Assembly (NCBI GenBank): GCA_035540935.1
Contig: DATLFS010000025.1
Location: 1 to 14,045, forward strand
Reading direction: 5' to 3'
Source of the DNA: DATLFS01 sp035540935
GTDB lineage: Bacteria > Actinomycetota > CADDZG01 > WHSQ01
DNA length: 14,045 nt
The position numbers and the translations under genes were made by a program. Numbering within the stretch: the first letter of the stretch is position 1; the number at the start of each line of letters is the position of its first letter. The notes beneath the pieces were generated by a model. It was not told the origin of the DNA. It worked only from the letters and a program-made list of their open reading frames with translations, and did no database searches. Shown piece by piece: positions 6,154 through 12,824 of this stretch.

Positions 6154-7840
6154 AGACGACCGGCTCGCTCGGCGCGGCGGCATGGTCGCGGTCCTTCACG
6201 AACCACGCAACCGCCCGGTAGCGGCCCGGGCCGGGGACGGGTAGCTCGTAACGGTAGGAGCTCGCGGCGTCGAGGAGCACACGCTGCCTCGGCAAGGGAG
6301 TCTCGGTCGTGTCGTCGTTGAGGCGCGCGACGCGCATCTCCACCTCTCCACCAGGATGCGCCGGCCGCACGTCGCCGCCAAAGGTGACTTTGGTTGTGCC
6401 GGAGGGGTACTCATAGACGCCGAATAGGTTGGGAGTCGCCCCTTCGGGCGCCAGTCGGACGATCGGTCTCACTTTCAGGAGCGCGCCCTCGCTCTGCGAT
6501 CCCCAGGTGGACGCATCTCCCTCGTAGACCGCGACCAGCCTCACGTTCGCCGCGAAAGTGAGCGTCGTCGCGAAGCTCCCGTCGAGGCCCGAGGTCGTCT
6601 CCGCCACGACGTTCCAGCGATTCTTGCGGCTCGCCCAGATCTTGACGCGGCGCGCCGCGAGGCCGGCCCCGTCGGGTCCGACAACGGCGCCGGTGAGGGT
6701 GACCGGGTTCTCGTAATCCACGTGGGTCGGCACCGAGAGCGTCGTCGCGGTCGAGGCTTTCCCGCCGCCGATCACCGCCTTGGCGGCATCACGGATCTGC
6801 GGGAGCGCGGCATAGAGATAACCGCCCGGGCAGGCCGTCTGCCCGGCGTCACGGTGACCGGCGATGACCGGGAGACGTTTCGTGGCGCCCGTCTCCGGGT
6901 TGCGGTACGTATGCCGGCCCTTCGGAGCGAGCCCGTGACGGTCCGCCTCCCAGGCGAGCAACTCCGCGAGAGCGCGCTTCATGGGCTCGGGCGCTGGGGC
7001 CGTCTGGAAGTTGCCCATGAGGCTGATCCCGATGCTCCCGGAGTTGTAGCCGGACGCGTGCGCGCCGGCGACGGCTCGTCCCTGACCATCCTCAGAATCG
7101 TGGATCTCCCACGGTCCGTACCGCCGCGCCCAGCGCCCCTCGTAGATGCGCCCGTCCGAGCCGATCACGAAGTTGTAGCCGAGGTCGCACCATCCCTGGC
7201 GCACGGTGTGGAACCAGTAGATCGCGCGCATCGTCGCTTTCGGGTTCGGGTCGCTGTTGCTTCCGGCGGTGTGATGAACGAACAGCTGCTGGACGTCGTA
7301 AAAGGTGCGCCGACACGATCCGGTCGTGCGCTTGAGCGACTCGTCCGCGCCCCATTCGGCCCGCGTTATGACCCGCGGCGACGGCGGTGCGGCCGCGGCG
7401 CCGGCGGGCAGCTCGATCGTCCTCGTGGGGCCGTCGACGGTGTTGAGGGCGTCCAGCGCGACGTTGCGGATCCAACCTCGCCTGGGAACGACCGGTTCCC
7501 ACTCGATCGCCTCGGGTCGCGAGACCGCGATGACGCCGCTGAAGTGCCGGATGCCCCGCTCCGCGTCGTGGGCTTCGGGCGCTCTGGTCCACGATCCGAC
7601 CGAACCGTCCGGATTCACGAGTCGGAACCTGACGCCGCTCTTCTCCGCCCCCTCCCAGGAGAATCCGAGGTGGGTCGCCGGCAGCGGCAGCCGCGCCACG
7701 CCACCGGAGGAGCCCAAGGAGACGGAGCGTGCCATCGTGGCCGGGACCTCCATCGCGCGCGCCACGGGACCGAGGACGAGCAAGGTCGTCCACAGCGAAA
7801 CGAGCACGGTCACGGCCGGAAGCCGGCGGATCCCCCCCAT
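6137..7840 (-). CDS. Secreted PGRP/Amidase_2-family N-acetylmuramoyl-L-alanine amidase
   Basis: A 567-residue exported protein. Residues 1-29 form a signal peptide (Arg-Arg, a hydrophobic core, Ala-Arg-Ala). A beta-rich N-terminal region (about 45-150), common in actinomycete PGRPs, precedes the amidase domain (about 155-358). Zinc ligands are His189 in Phe-Val-His-His-Thr-Ala-Gly, His329 in Ala-Gly-His-Arg-Asp and Cys337 in Thr-Ala-Cys-Pro-Gly. Tyr222 in Gly-Tyr-Asn-Phe matches the catalytic Tyr. Cys176 and Cys218 could pair. Two Ig-like beta domains follow (about 365-456 and 460-567). It should cleave the amide bond between MurNAc and the stem peptide, in wall remodelling or against other bacteria. 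The ATG at 7840 is chosen for the signal peptide; it has no Shine-Dalgarno site, but TATCAT lies ten bases upstream. The last 17 bases overlap glnD in opposite orientation. The stem-peptide type cleaved cannot be told. Confidence 0.93.
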   Translation of the reverse strand: MGGIRRLPAVTVLVSLWTTLLVLGPVARAMEVPATMARSVSLGSSGGVARLPLPATHLGFSWEGAEKSGVRFRLVNPDGSVGSWTRAPEAHDAERGIRHFSGVIAVSRPEAIEWEPVVPRRGWIRNVALDALNTVDGPTRTIELPAGAAAAPPSPRVITRAEWGADESLKRTTGSCRRTFYDVQQLFVHHTAGSNSDPNPKATMRAIYWFHTVRQGWCDLGYNFVIGSDGRIYEGRWARRYGPWEIHDSEDGQGRAVAGAHASGYNSGSIGISLMGNFQTAPAPEPMKRALAELLAWEADRHGLAPKGRHTYRNPETGATKRLPVIAGHRDAGQTACPGGYLYAALPQIRDAAKAVIGGGKASTATTLSVPTHVDYENPVTLTGAVVGPDGAGLAARRVKIWASRKNRWNVVAETTSGLDGSFATTLTFAANVRLVAVYEGDASTWGSQSEGALLKVRPIVRLAPEGATPNLFGVYEYPSGTTKVTFGGDVRPAHPGGEVEMRVARLNDDTTETPLPRQRVLLDAASSYRYELPVPGPGRYRAVAWFVKDRDHAAAPSEPVVFTVAP

Positions 7841-7850
7841 GGAGGTACGG

Positions 7851-7856
7851 ATGATA
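7851..7856 (-). promoter_or_regulatory. Candidate -10 element (TATCAT) of the amidase gene
   Basis: On the minus strand TATCAT ends ten bases before the amidase ATG at 7840. That predicts a leader of only a few bases and explains the missing Shine-Dalgarno site. The -35 region is weak; TGGATT lies 17 bases further upstream. Confidence 0.45.
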
Positions 7857-7899
7857 GGCCGCGCCGACCCGGGAATCCAGAGCGTCGGCGATGCCGCGA

Positions 7900-7923
7900 C
7901 ACTCCTATAGGAGTGCTATAGCA
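7900..7923. promoter_or_regulatory. Two adjacent perfect palindromes, probable operator
   Basis: CACTCCTATAGGAGTG (7900-7915) is a perfect 16-base palindrome and TGCTATAGCA (7914-7923) a perfect 10-base palindrome. Their centres are 11 bases apart, and each contains CTATAG, so CTATAG recurs at 7905 and 7916. They lie immediately before the transporter start and overlap its candidate -10 element, where a bound protein would block transcription. The small ribbon-helix-helix protein encoded at 9066-9326 is the nearest candidate ligand; this is inference. Confidence 0.6.
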
Positions 7924-7924
7924 T
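7919..7924 (+). promoter_or_regulatory. Candidate -10 element (TAGCAT) of the transporter operon
   Basis: TAGCAT fits TANNNT and ends eight bases before the ATG at 7933. The shifted reading TGC-TATAGC at 7914-7922 would be an extended -10 element. Either predicts a leaderless or nearly leaderless transcript. The element sits inside the second palindrome. Confidence 0.4.
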
Positions 7925-7932
7925 CCCAGGCC

Positions 7933-9069
7933 ATGACCGAGACCCGTACACCCGCCCCGGATCCGACGTCCGCGCTTCGCTCGAACAAGGCCGTCCGCGG
8001 CGTGTGGTGGACGATCCGCTTCCTCATCGCCCTGTTCTTTTTCGTCGGTGCCCTGCAGCTCATGAAGACGGGAGCGTCCGGCCTCGACGTCCTCCAGCCC
8101 GGCGGCTTCCTGGTGAAGAACCCTGCTTCCACGCTCGGCCTCGGCTGGCTCGGAGCGCTGTTCGTGCTGTCCGGCTCCCCCATCGCCGCCACCTCGCTGA
8201 CGCTCGTCGCGGCCGGCGAGCAGGCCGCCGCGGGAGCGGCGAGGTTCACCGAGATGCAGGGCTTCACGATGCTCACCGGGTCGCGGCTCGGCGCCGCCTT
8301 CGTGGTGCTCCTTACGGCGGTGATCTACGCCGTCCGTGGCGGCCGCGGCGAGCGCATGGCCCCGCTGTCGACCGCGGTCATGGCCCTCTGCACGACCGCC
8401 ATGATCTACATTCCCGCTGCGTTCATCGGGTGGGCCATCCTCAGTTGGGGTCCCTACCGGAACCTCGATCTCCAGTTCCCCGGGCAGTTCGCCGACCTCA
8501 TCGACCTGGTGTACGGCGGCCTGCTAGATCGCGTCGAGGGCCTTCCGGCGGCCGTGATCTTCCTCGGAGGGCTAGGTGTCCTGCTGCTCTCGTTCAAGCT
8601 GATAGACGCCGTCATGCCGCGGCTCGACGACGGCGCGATCGAGAGTTCGCGCGCGGCGTGGCTGCGGCGGAAGTGGCCGATGTTCGGACTCGGCTGCTTG
8701 GTCGCGCTGATCACCATGTCGGTATCGGTCGCGCTGACGATCCTCGTGCCGCTCGTCGCGAAGGGATACGCGAAACGCGAGGACATCCTTCCGTACATCA
8801 TGGGCGCGAACATCACCACGCTCGGCGACACCATGCTCGCCGCGTTCGCGCTCCACTCGCCGGCGGCGGTTCGCATCGTGCTTGCGGAGGTGATCGCCAC
8901 CTCGATCCTCAGCGTGATACTGCTCTCCTTCTTCTATCCCGGTGTGAGACGGGCGATCTGGCGCTTCCAGCGGCAGATGGTCAAGAGCAAGCCGCGCCTC
9001 GCCGCGTTCACCGGCGCGCTCTTCCTCGTACCGGTCACGATCATCGTCGTCGCAGGGTTGGCGGGATGA
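7933..9069 (+). CDS. Na/Pi-cotransporter-family (NptA-like) membrane protein with degenerate QSSS motifs
   Basis: A 378-residue polytopic membrane protein with the internal duplication of the Na+/phosphate symporter family. Repeat 1 (about 73-125) has Val-Leu-Ser-Gly-Ser-Pro-Ile-Ala-Ala-Thr and Thr-Gly-Ser-Arg-Leu-Gly. Repeat 2 (about 256-306) has Ile-Thr-Met-Ser-Val-Ser-Val-Ala-Leu-Thr and Met-Gly-Ala-Asn-Ile-Thr-Thr-Leu-Gly-Asp-Thr. In characterised members each half carries a Gln-Ser-Ser-Ser signature; the Gln is absent from both halves here, so the anion carried may not be phosphate. About eight hydrophobic segments are seen, with a charged loop near residues 228-248 and a C-terminal membrane segment ending at the stop. 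An in-frame ATG at 7891 would add 14 residues, but 7933 is preferred because palindromes and a -10-like sequence lie between them. The stop overlaps the next gene as ATGA, so the pair is co-translated. Confidence 0.8.
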   Translation: MTETRTPAPDPTSALRSNKAVRGVWWTIRFLIALFFFVGALQLMKTGASGLDVLQPGGFLVKNPASTLGLGWLGALFVLSGSPIAATSLTLVAAGEQAAAGAARFTEMQGFTMLTGSRLGAAFVVLLTAVIYAVRGGRGERMAPLSTAVMALCTTAMIYIPAAFIGWAILSWGPYRNLDLQFPGQFADLIDLVYGGLLDRVEGLPAAVIFLGGLGVLLLSFKLIDAVMPRLDDGAIESSRAAWLRRKWPMFGLGCLVALITMSVSVALTILVPLVAKGYAKREDILPYIMGANITTLGDTMLAAFALHSPAAVRIVLAEVIATSILSVILLSFFYPGVRRAIWRFQRQMVKSKPRLAAFTGALFLVPVTIIVVAGLAG

Positions 9070-9326
9070 GCGCGCGCCCACCGCAGGACCAGGTCACGCT
9101 CAAGATCCCGCGCCCTCTATACGAGCGGCTGAAGCAGGTGATCGAAGGGTCGGGATTCCACTCGGTGACGGAGTTCGCCGTCTACGTGTTGCGCGACCTC
9201 GTCTCCCATCATGAGGCCGGTCGCGCCACGGTGACGGGTCCCGCGCCGGCGGACGAGGTACAGCCACTGTCCCCCGTCGAGATCGAAGCGATCCGGCGCC
9301 GCCTGGAGTCGCTCGGATACCTCTAA
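9066..9326 (+). CDS. Small ribbon-helix-helix (CopG-like) protein
   Basis: An 86-residue protein. Residues 9-47 have the ribbon-helix-helix pattern: a short beta strand (Gln-Val-Thr-Leu-Lys-Ile-Pro), helix A starting at Pro17-Leu-Tyr-Glu-Arg-Leu, a Gly-Ser-Gly-Phe turn, and helix B starting at Ser33-Val-Thr-Glu-Phe. Such proteins bind DNA as dimers through the strand, usually at short palindromes in tandem. A linker rich in Ala, Pro and Thr is followed by a C-terminal helix ending Arg-Arg-Arg-Leu-Glu-Ser-Leu-Gly-Tyr-Leu, which resembles the tail of many sulfatase/alkaline-phosphatase-superfamily proteins. Its ATG overlaps the transporter stop (ATGA), so the two are tightly linked. It may repress its own operon through the palindromes at 7900-7923. 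It is not an antitoxin of a visible pair, as no toxin lies beside it. The last four bases overlap the opposing propeller gene. Confidence 0.75.
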   Translation: MSARPPQDQVTLKIPRPLYERLKQVIEGSGFHSVTEFAVYVLRDLVSHHEAGRATVTGPAPADEVQPLSPVEIEAIRRRLESLGYL

Positions 9327-10318
9327 CCGGCGGCCGCAGACGCCGGCATCGGGATGGCATCGAAGTACGAGCGTCGGCCAGCGGCACGGACGACGACCTC
9401 GGTTTGCGTGCCCAGCAGGTCCGTGCGGTAGACGTTGCCGTCGCGGATGAAGTAGATCCAGCGGCCGTCCCGAGAGAACGAGGGCGAGGTCGCCGAGGAC
9501 GACCCGCGCGTCACCTGAACCGGATCCGATCCATCGGGCCGTGCGTGCACGATCTGCGACGGCGCGCTCGTCCCGGACCAGGTGACGAATACGATCCTCT
9601 CGCCGTCGGGTGAGTAGAACGGGTCGTATTGCCACGGGTAGTCGTCGATCAAAGGCCGTACTTCACCGGAGGCCACGTCGAGCCCCCAGATCTGCCAGCC
9701 CCGCGAACCCGTCAGGACGGGCAGAGGCGCGGGCGAATCCTCGACAGCGGTCGCTCGGCGATCGAAGGCGAGGGTCGCACCGTCCGGCGACCATGAGACG
9801 CCCATGTTCCCCAGGACGACGCTCTCGTCGGCCTCTCGCCACACCACCTGCTCGCGCCTCCGGCGCACCTGGAACGTGCGCAGCTCGTTCGGGGTCCCGG
9901 ATTCGTAGATCCCGTAGCCGAAACGCCGCCCGTCGGGCGACCAGGAGGGGGTCGACTTGTGGCCCCCGCTCGCCGTCACGAGGCGGGAACGCCCCCCGCC
10001 TGCGGGCACGGTGCACACCTGGTTCCAATAGCGGTCGCGGCAGACGAAGGCGATCCGCTTCCCGTCGGGCCTCGGAGAGGGGGCGAATGCCTTGCCCGTG
10101 CGGGTCAAGCGGACCGGGTCCGCACCCGGTCGCACCAGGAAGAGATCGAACGCGACCTTCCGGTCCCCGTAGCGGTTCCGCTCGTCCAAGCGGCGGATCT
10201 GGACCGCCACGAGGGGCTCCCCGTCGCCGGACGGCAGCCGTCCCGCCGTCGTCTCCGACGCGTGCCCGGGCGCGCCGAGGAGAACGATGGCTACGGCGAG
10301 CGCGCAGAGCTTCCTCAT
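9323..10318 (-). CDS. Secreted TolB-like beta-propeller protein with PD40 repeats
   Basis: A 331-residue protein with an N-terminal signal peptide (Met-Arg-Lys, a hydrophobic stretch at about 4-15, Gly-His-Ala at 18-20). It contains five PD40/WD40-like repeats of the form Pro-Ser-Trp-Ser-Pro-Asp-Gly...Phe, at about residues 78-91, 122-137, 173-186, 232-245 and 278-291. This is the C-terminal-domain fold of TolB and of prolyl-oligopeptidase propellers. No peptidase or transpeptidase domain is attached, so it is a stand-alone propeller, probably exported and acting in binding. The start at 10318 is chosen for the signal peptide; the frame stays open further upstream, but that sequence is polar and Arg-rich and overlaps the divergent gene region. 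No Shine-Dalgarno site is seen. It is not the Tol-Pal TolB of Gram-negatives, as no tol or pal genes are nearby. Ligand unknown. Confidence 0.85.
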   Translation of the reverse strand: MRKLCALAVAIVLLGAPGHASETTAGRLPSGDGEPLVAVQIRRLDERNRYGDRKVAFDLFLVRPGADPVRLTRTGKAFAPSPRPDGKRIAFVCRDRYWNQVCTVPAGGGRSRLVTASGGHKSTPSWSPDGRRFGYGIYESGTPNELRTFQVRRRREQVVWREADESVVLGNMGVSWSPDGATLAFDRRATAVEDSPAPLPVLTGSRGWQIWGLDVASGEVRPLIDDYPWQYDPFYSPDGERIVFVTWSGTSAPSQIVHARPDGSDPVQVTRGSSSATSPSFSRDGRWIYFIRDGNVYRTDLLGTQTEVVVRAAGRRSYFDAIPMPASAAAG

Positions 10319-10405
10319 GACGAACCCGACGTGCCGGGCATGCCCAGGGTTGCCCGCGACATAGGCGCGATGGTGAGCGGGCGAGCGGTGCGGTTCACTG
10401 GTGGG
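10319..10405. other. Divergent intergenic region with a short dyad
   Basis: These 87 bases separate the divergently transcribed propeller and lipoprotein genes and should hold both promoters. GGGCATGCCC (10336-10345) is a perfect 10-base palindrome, and CGGGCA (10335-10340) can pair with TGCCCG (10351-10356). In GC-rich DNA such dyads are common, so no function is claimed. No convincing -10 or -35 element was found on either strand. Confidence 0.3.
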
Positions 10406-10783
10406 ATGCGCCGACCTCTCCTCGCCGCCGTCGTCGCCCTGATCGCCCTGTCGTGCGGCGACGACGCTCCACCGGCGGCGCGGAGGACGATTCCGCCCGG
10501 CGCGCCGGAGATCTACGAGCACGAACGGGCCGGGCACGTGCCCGCCTCTATGGTTCCGGGCCGCTGGCGCTCGGGCGGTCGCGTACTCGTTCTAGGCGAG
10601 GTGAACGAAGTCAGGCTGGACGGCAAACGGCTCGGGACCTACCGCGCGCACATGGAGGGTGCCGTCTTCGAGAACGACATCGCGGGATGCAGCGAGGCGC
10701 GCTGGCATTTCGAGGACGGGGATCTCGTCCTCACGGGCGGTGTCCGCTGCCCGCTCGTCGGCCGCTGGCGGCGCGCCCGCTAG
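10406..10783 (+). CDS. Small probable lipoprotein of unknown function
   Basis: A 125-residue protein starting Met-Arg-Arg-Pro with a hydrophobic core at about residues 5-16, then Ala-Leu-Ser-Cys-Gly-Asp-Asp. The Cys at about residue 17 is a likely lipidation site, although the lipobox is not the textbook Leu-Ala-Gly-Cys. A Pro-rich linker follows. The rest is predicted beta-rich (Gly-Arg-Trp-Arg-Ser-Gly-Gly...Gly-Arg-Trp-Arg-Arg) with two more Cys residues, in Ala-Gly-Cys-Ser-Glu and Val-Arg-Cys-Pro, that could form a disulfide outside the cell. The repeated Gly-Arg-Trp-Arg at both ends of the domain looks like a small closed beta barrel of the lipocalin-like type, but I do not recognise a family. 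The ATG at 10406 follows GGTGGG, a modest ribosome-binding site. The TAG stop lies within a CTAG that also holds the stop of the opposing ABC ATPase gene. Confidence 0.65.
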   Translation: MRRPLLAAVVALIALSCGDDAPPAARRTIPPGAPEIYEHERAGHVPASMVPGRWRSGGRVLVLGEVNEVRLDGKRLGTYRAHMEGAVFENDIAGCSEARWHFEDGDLVLTGGVRCPLVGRWRRAR

Positions 10784-11547
10784 AGGATCTGTGACAGGAA
10801 GAGCTTGGTGCGTTCGTGCCGCGGCGACGTGAAGAACTGGTCGGGCGGCGCGTCCTCGAGGAGCTGTCCCGAATCGAAGAACAAGACGCGGTCCGCCACC
10901 TCGCGGGCGAAGCCGATCTCGTGAGAGACGCAGATCATCGTCATGCCCGTTTGCGCCAGTTCCTTCATGACGTCGAGAACCTCTTTGATCATCTCGGGGT
11001 CGAGCGCGGAGGTGGGCTCGTCGAACAGCATGATCTTCGGCTGCATCGCCAGCGCGCGCGCGATCGCGACGCGCTGCTGCTGTCCTCCGGATAGCTGCGC
11101 CGGGTATTTCTGCGCCTGCTCCGGGATGCCGACCCGGTCCAGCAACTGCATCGCGACCTCTTCGGACTTCTTCTTCGGCCACCGCCGGACGTTGCGGGGA
11201 GCGAGCGTGATGTTCTCCATCACGGTGAGGTGCGGGAACAGGTTGAACGACTGGAAGACCATCCCGATCTCGCTGCGGATCTTCTCGATGTTGCGGATGT
11301 CGTCGGTCAGCTCGATGCCGTCGACGACGATGCGGCCGTCGTCGTGGCGTTCGAGACGGTTGATGGTTCGGATGAAGGTCGACTTGCCCGAGCCGGATGG
11401 ACCGACTATGACCACCACCTCGCCCGGGCGAACCCGCGTCGACACGCCCTTGAGTGCCTCGAACGTCCCGAAGACCTTGCGGACGTCTTCGGCCACGATC
11501 ATGTCGGTGGCGCCGTTCGAAGCTCCGTTGCCCTCTGCCACGCTCAT
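10780..11547 (-). CDS. aapP: Amino-acid ABC transporter ATP-binding protein (AapP/GlnQ type)
   Basis: A 255-residue ABC ATPase that powers the importer encoded just upstream. Walker A Gly-Pro-Ser-Gly-Ser-Gly-Lys-Ser is at 49-56, the Q-loop Gln at 99, the signature Leu-Ser-Gly-Gly-Gln at 152-156, Walker B Ile-Met-Leu-Phe-Asp-Glu at 172-177 and the H-loop His at 209. Phe-Gln-Ser-Phe-Asn-Leu-Phe-Pro-His after the Q-loop is typical of the polar amino-acid (GlnQ/HisP/AapP) group. The ATG at 11547 is preferred over one 14 codons upstream because it follows a GGGGGAG site and overlaps the permease stop as ATGA. An extra N-terminal ~15 residues rich in Asn, Gly and Ala precede the ABC domain. It is the last gene of the aapQ-aapM-aapP set; its stop shares CTAG with the convergent lipoprotein gene. 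The symbol follows operon order; glnQ would be an equal functional description. Confidence 0.93.
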   Translation of the reverse strand: MSVAEGNGASNGATDMIVAEDVRKVFGTFEALKGVSTRVRPGEVVVIVGPSGSGKSTFIRTINRLERHDDGRIVVDGIELTDDIRNIEKIRSEIGMVFQSFNLFPHLTVMENITLAPRNVRRWPKKKSEEVAMQLLDRVGIPEQAQKYPAQLSGGQQQRVAIARALAMQPKIMLFDEPTSALDPEMIKEVLDVMKELAQTGMTMICVSHEIGFAREVADRVLFFDSGQLLEDAPPDQFFTSPRHERTKLFLSQIL

Positions 11548-12824
11548 CGCTCCCCCACTCCGAGGCGCTTCTCGAGTCGCTGGCTCCAACGAGCCATCGA
11601 GAAGGCCACAATCCAGAACAACAGCGCCGCCGGGAGCAGCGCCTCCATCGATCTACCCGCGAACCCCAGCGCCGCCGACGCGCGCCGCGCCTGTCGTAGC
11701 AACTCGAGGATCGCGATCGTCGCCAGCAGCGAAGTGTCTTTGAACAGGCTGATGAAGTGGCTGATCATCGCCGGGATCGTGGCTCGCAGTGCCTGGGGAA
11801 GGATGACGAGCCGGATCATCTTGCGGTAGGGCAGGCCGAGAGCGCGGGCGGCCTCGTATTGCCCCTCGGGGATCCCCTGCAGACCGCCCCGGACGATCTC
11901 GGCGACGTAAACCGCCGAGAACGCGGTGATCATGATGACCGCGAGCACGATGTTCGGCGGCTTCGATATCTGAGGCGGCAGCATGAGGGGCAGGACGAAT
12001 ACGCCGAAGATCAGCAGCGTGTAGAGCGGCGCGCCGCGGATGATCTCGATCACGCCCACACAGAAGTAGCGGATCGCCGGCATAGTGCTCCGCCGCCCCA
12101 GCGCGAGCAGAACGCCGATCGGGAAAGAGGCGAAGATCGCGAGGGTCGCCACGATGAGGTTCACCATGAACCCGCTCCAGAGACGCTCGTTCGGCCCTCC
12201 GACCCGGAGCAAGAGGATGAGCGCCGGGTAAGCGGCGATCCAAGCGATCAGGACGGCGCGCCGCGGGATGACGTCGCGGAAGCGCCGGCCGAGGTAGATC
12301 CCCAGGACGATCGTCAGAATCAAGCCGGCGACCAACGCGTGAGTGAAGAGGGTCGTCACCACGTAGAGCTCGACCAAGAGCGCCGCCGCGGCAACGAGCC
12401 CGAGCACCACAAGGCGACGGCGCGAGAACACGAACGGGATCACCGAAATGCCGCGCGACAGACCGGCGAGTAGCGCGATCGCGTACGTGCCGAGCCACAC
12501 CCGCCAAAGTTCCTCGAGCGGCCAGCGGCCGGTCATGTAGCTGCGGAAGTTGACCTTGAGGATCGTCCAGTCCGCCGAGGCGAACACGTAATGAAGGACC
12601 TTTGAGCCGAACCACAGGATGAAGAGCGTCAGCGCGATCGTGATGATGCTGTTGACCGGGCCGGAGAAAAGGTTGTCCTTTATCCACTCGCCCGGCGTCT
12701 GCGGCTCTTTCCGCGGCGCAACCCGCAGGTCGAGGCCTTCGTCGGGGAGCGTCGCCGGCGCGACCTCCTCCTCGAGGCCGAGGATCATCTGCGAGTCGCG
12801 CAGCTTCTTGTCGGCGTCGGTCAC
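11544..12824 (-). CDS. aapM: Polar/general amino-acid ABC transporter permease (AapM type)
   Basis: A 426-residue inner-membrane permease. The C-terminal half is a HisM/GlnP-type domain: Val-Ile-Glu-Ile-Ile-Arg-Gly-Ala-Pro-Leu at 258-267, and the EAA loop that docks the ATPase, Glu-Ala-Ala-Arg-Ala-Leu-Gly at 324-330 through Leu-Pro-Gln-Ala-Leu-Arg. The N-terminal half adds several hydrophobic segments (about 57-80, 110-130, 138-176 and 190-206), as in the long permeases AapM and BztC, which are larger than the ~220-residue GlnP. A polar, acidic N-terminal tail of about 48 residues precedes the first membrane segment. The GTG at 12824 overlaps the aapQ stop as GTGA, and the stop overlaps aapP as ATGA, so all three genes are coupled. 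It should pair with AapQ as a heterodimer. Substrate range is broad in known Aap systems and is not readable here. Confidence 0.9.
   Translation of the reverse strand: MTDADKKLRDSQMILGLEEEVAPATLPDEGLDLRVAPRKEPQTPGEWIKDNLFSGPVNSIITIALTLFILWFGSKVLHYVFASADWTILKVNFRSYMTGRWPLEELWRVWLGTYAIALLAGLSRGISVIPFVFSRRRLVVLGLVAAAALLVELYVVTTLFTHALVAGLILTIVLGIYLGRRFRDVIPRRAVLIAWIAAYPALILLLRVGGPNERLWSGFMVNLIVATLAIFASFPIGVLLALGRRSTMPAIRYFCVGVIEIIRGAPLYTLLIFGVFVLPLMLPPQISKPPNIVLAVIMITAFSAVYVAEIVRGGLQGIPEGQYEAARALGLPYRKMIRLVILPQALRATIPAMISHFISLFKDTSLLATIAILELLRQARRASAALGFAGRSMEALLPAALLFWIVAFSMARWSQRLEKRLGVGER
11550..11556 (-). promoter_or_regulatory. Ribosome-binding site deciding the ABC ATPase start
   Basis: GGGGGAG on the minus strand lies two bases before the ATG at 11547 and inside the end of the permease gene. 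Together with the ATGA overlap it favours this start over the in-frame ATG at 11589. Confidence 0.6.

Noticed and set aside
6722..7921. Long plus-strand open frame opposite the amidase
   Set aside because: The composition is Arg/Asp/Pro-biased with no motif, and the minus-strand amidase has a signal peptide and zinc ligands.
8004..9065. Long plus-strand frame running into the small ribbon-helix-helix gene
   Set aside because: The upstream part is an Arg-rich shadow of the transporter gene. Only the part from the ATG at 9066 looks like a protein.
9066..9326. Small gene as the antitoxin of a toxin-antitoxin pair
   Set aside because: The neighbouring gene is a membrane transporter and the other neighbour is convergent; no toxin-sized partner lies beside it.
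10335..10356. GGGCATGCCC dyad as an operator or terminator
   Set aside because: It is short, made of GC-rich sequence where such dyads are frequent, and has no T-run on either strand.
10319..10537. N-terminal extension of the propeller gene up to 10537
   Set aside because: The added 73 residues are polar and Arg-rich and would bury the signal peptide that starts at 10318. They also overlap the divergent lipoprotein gene.
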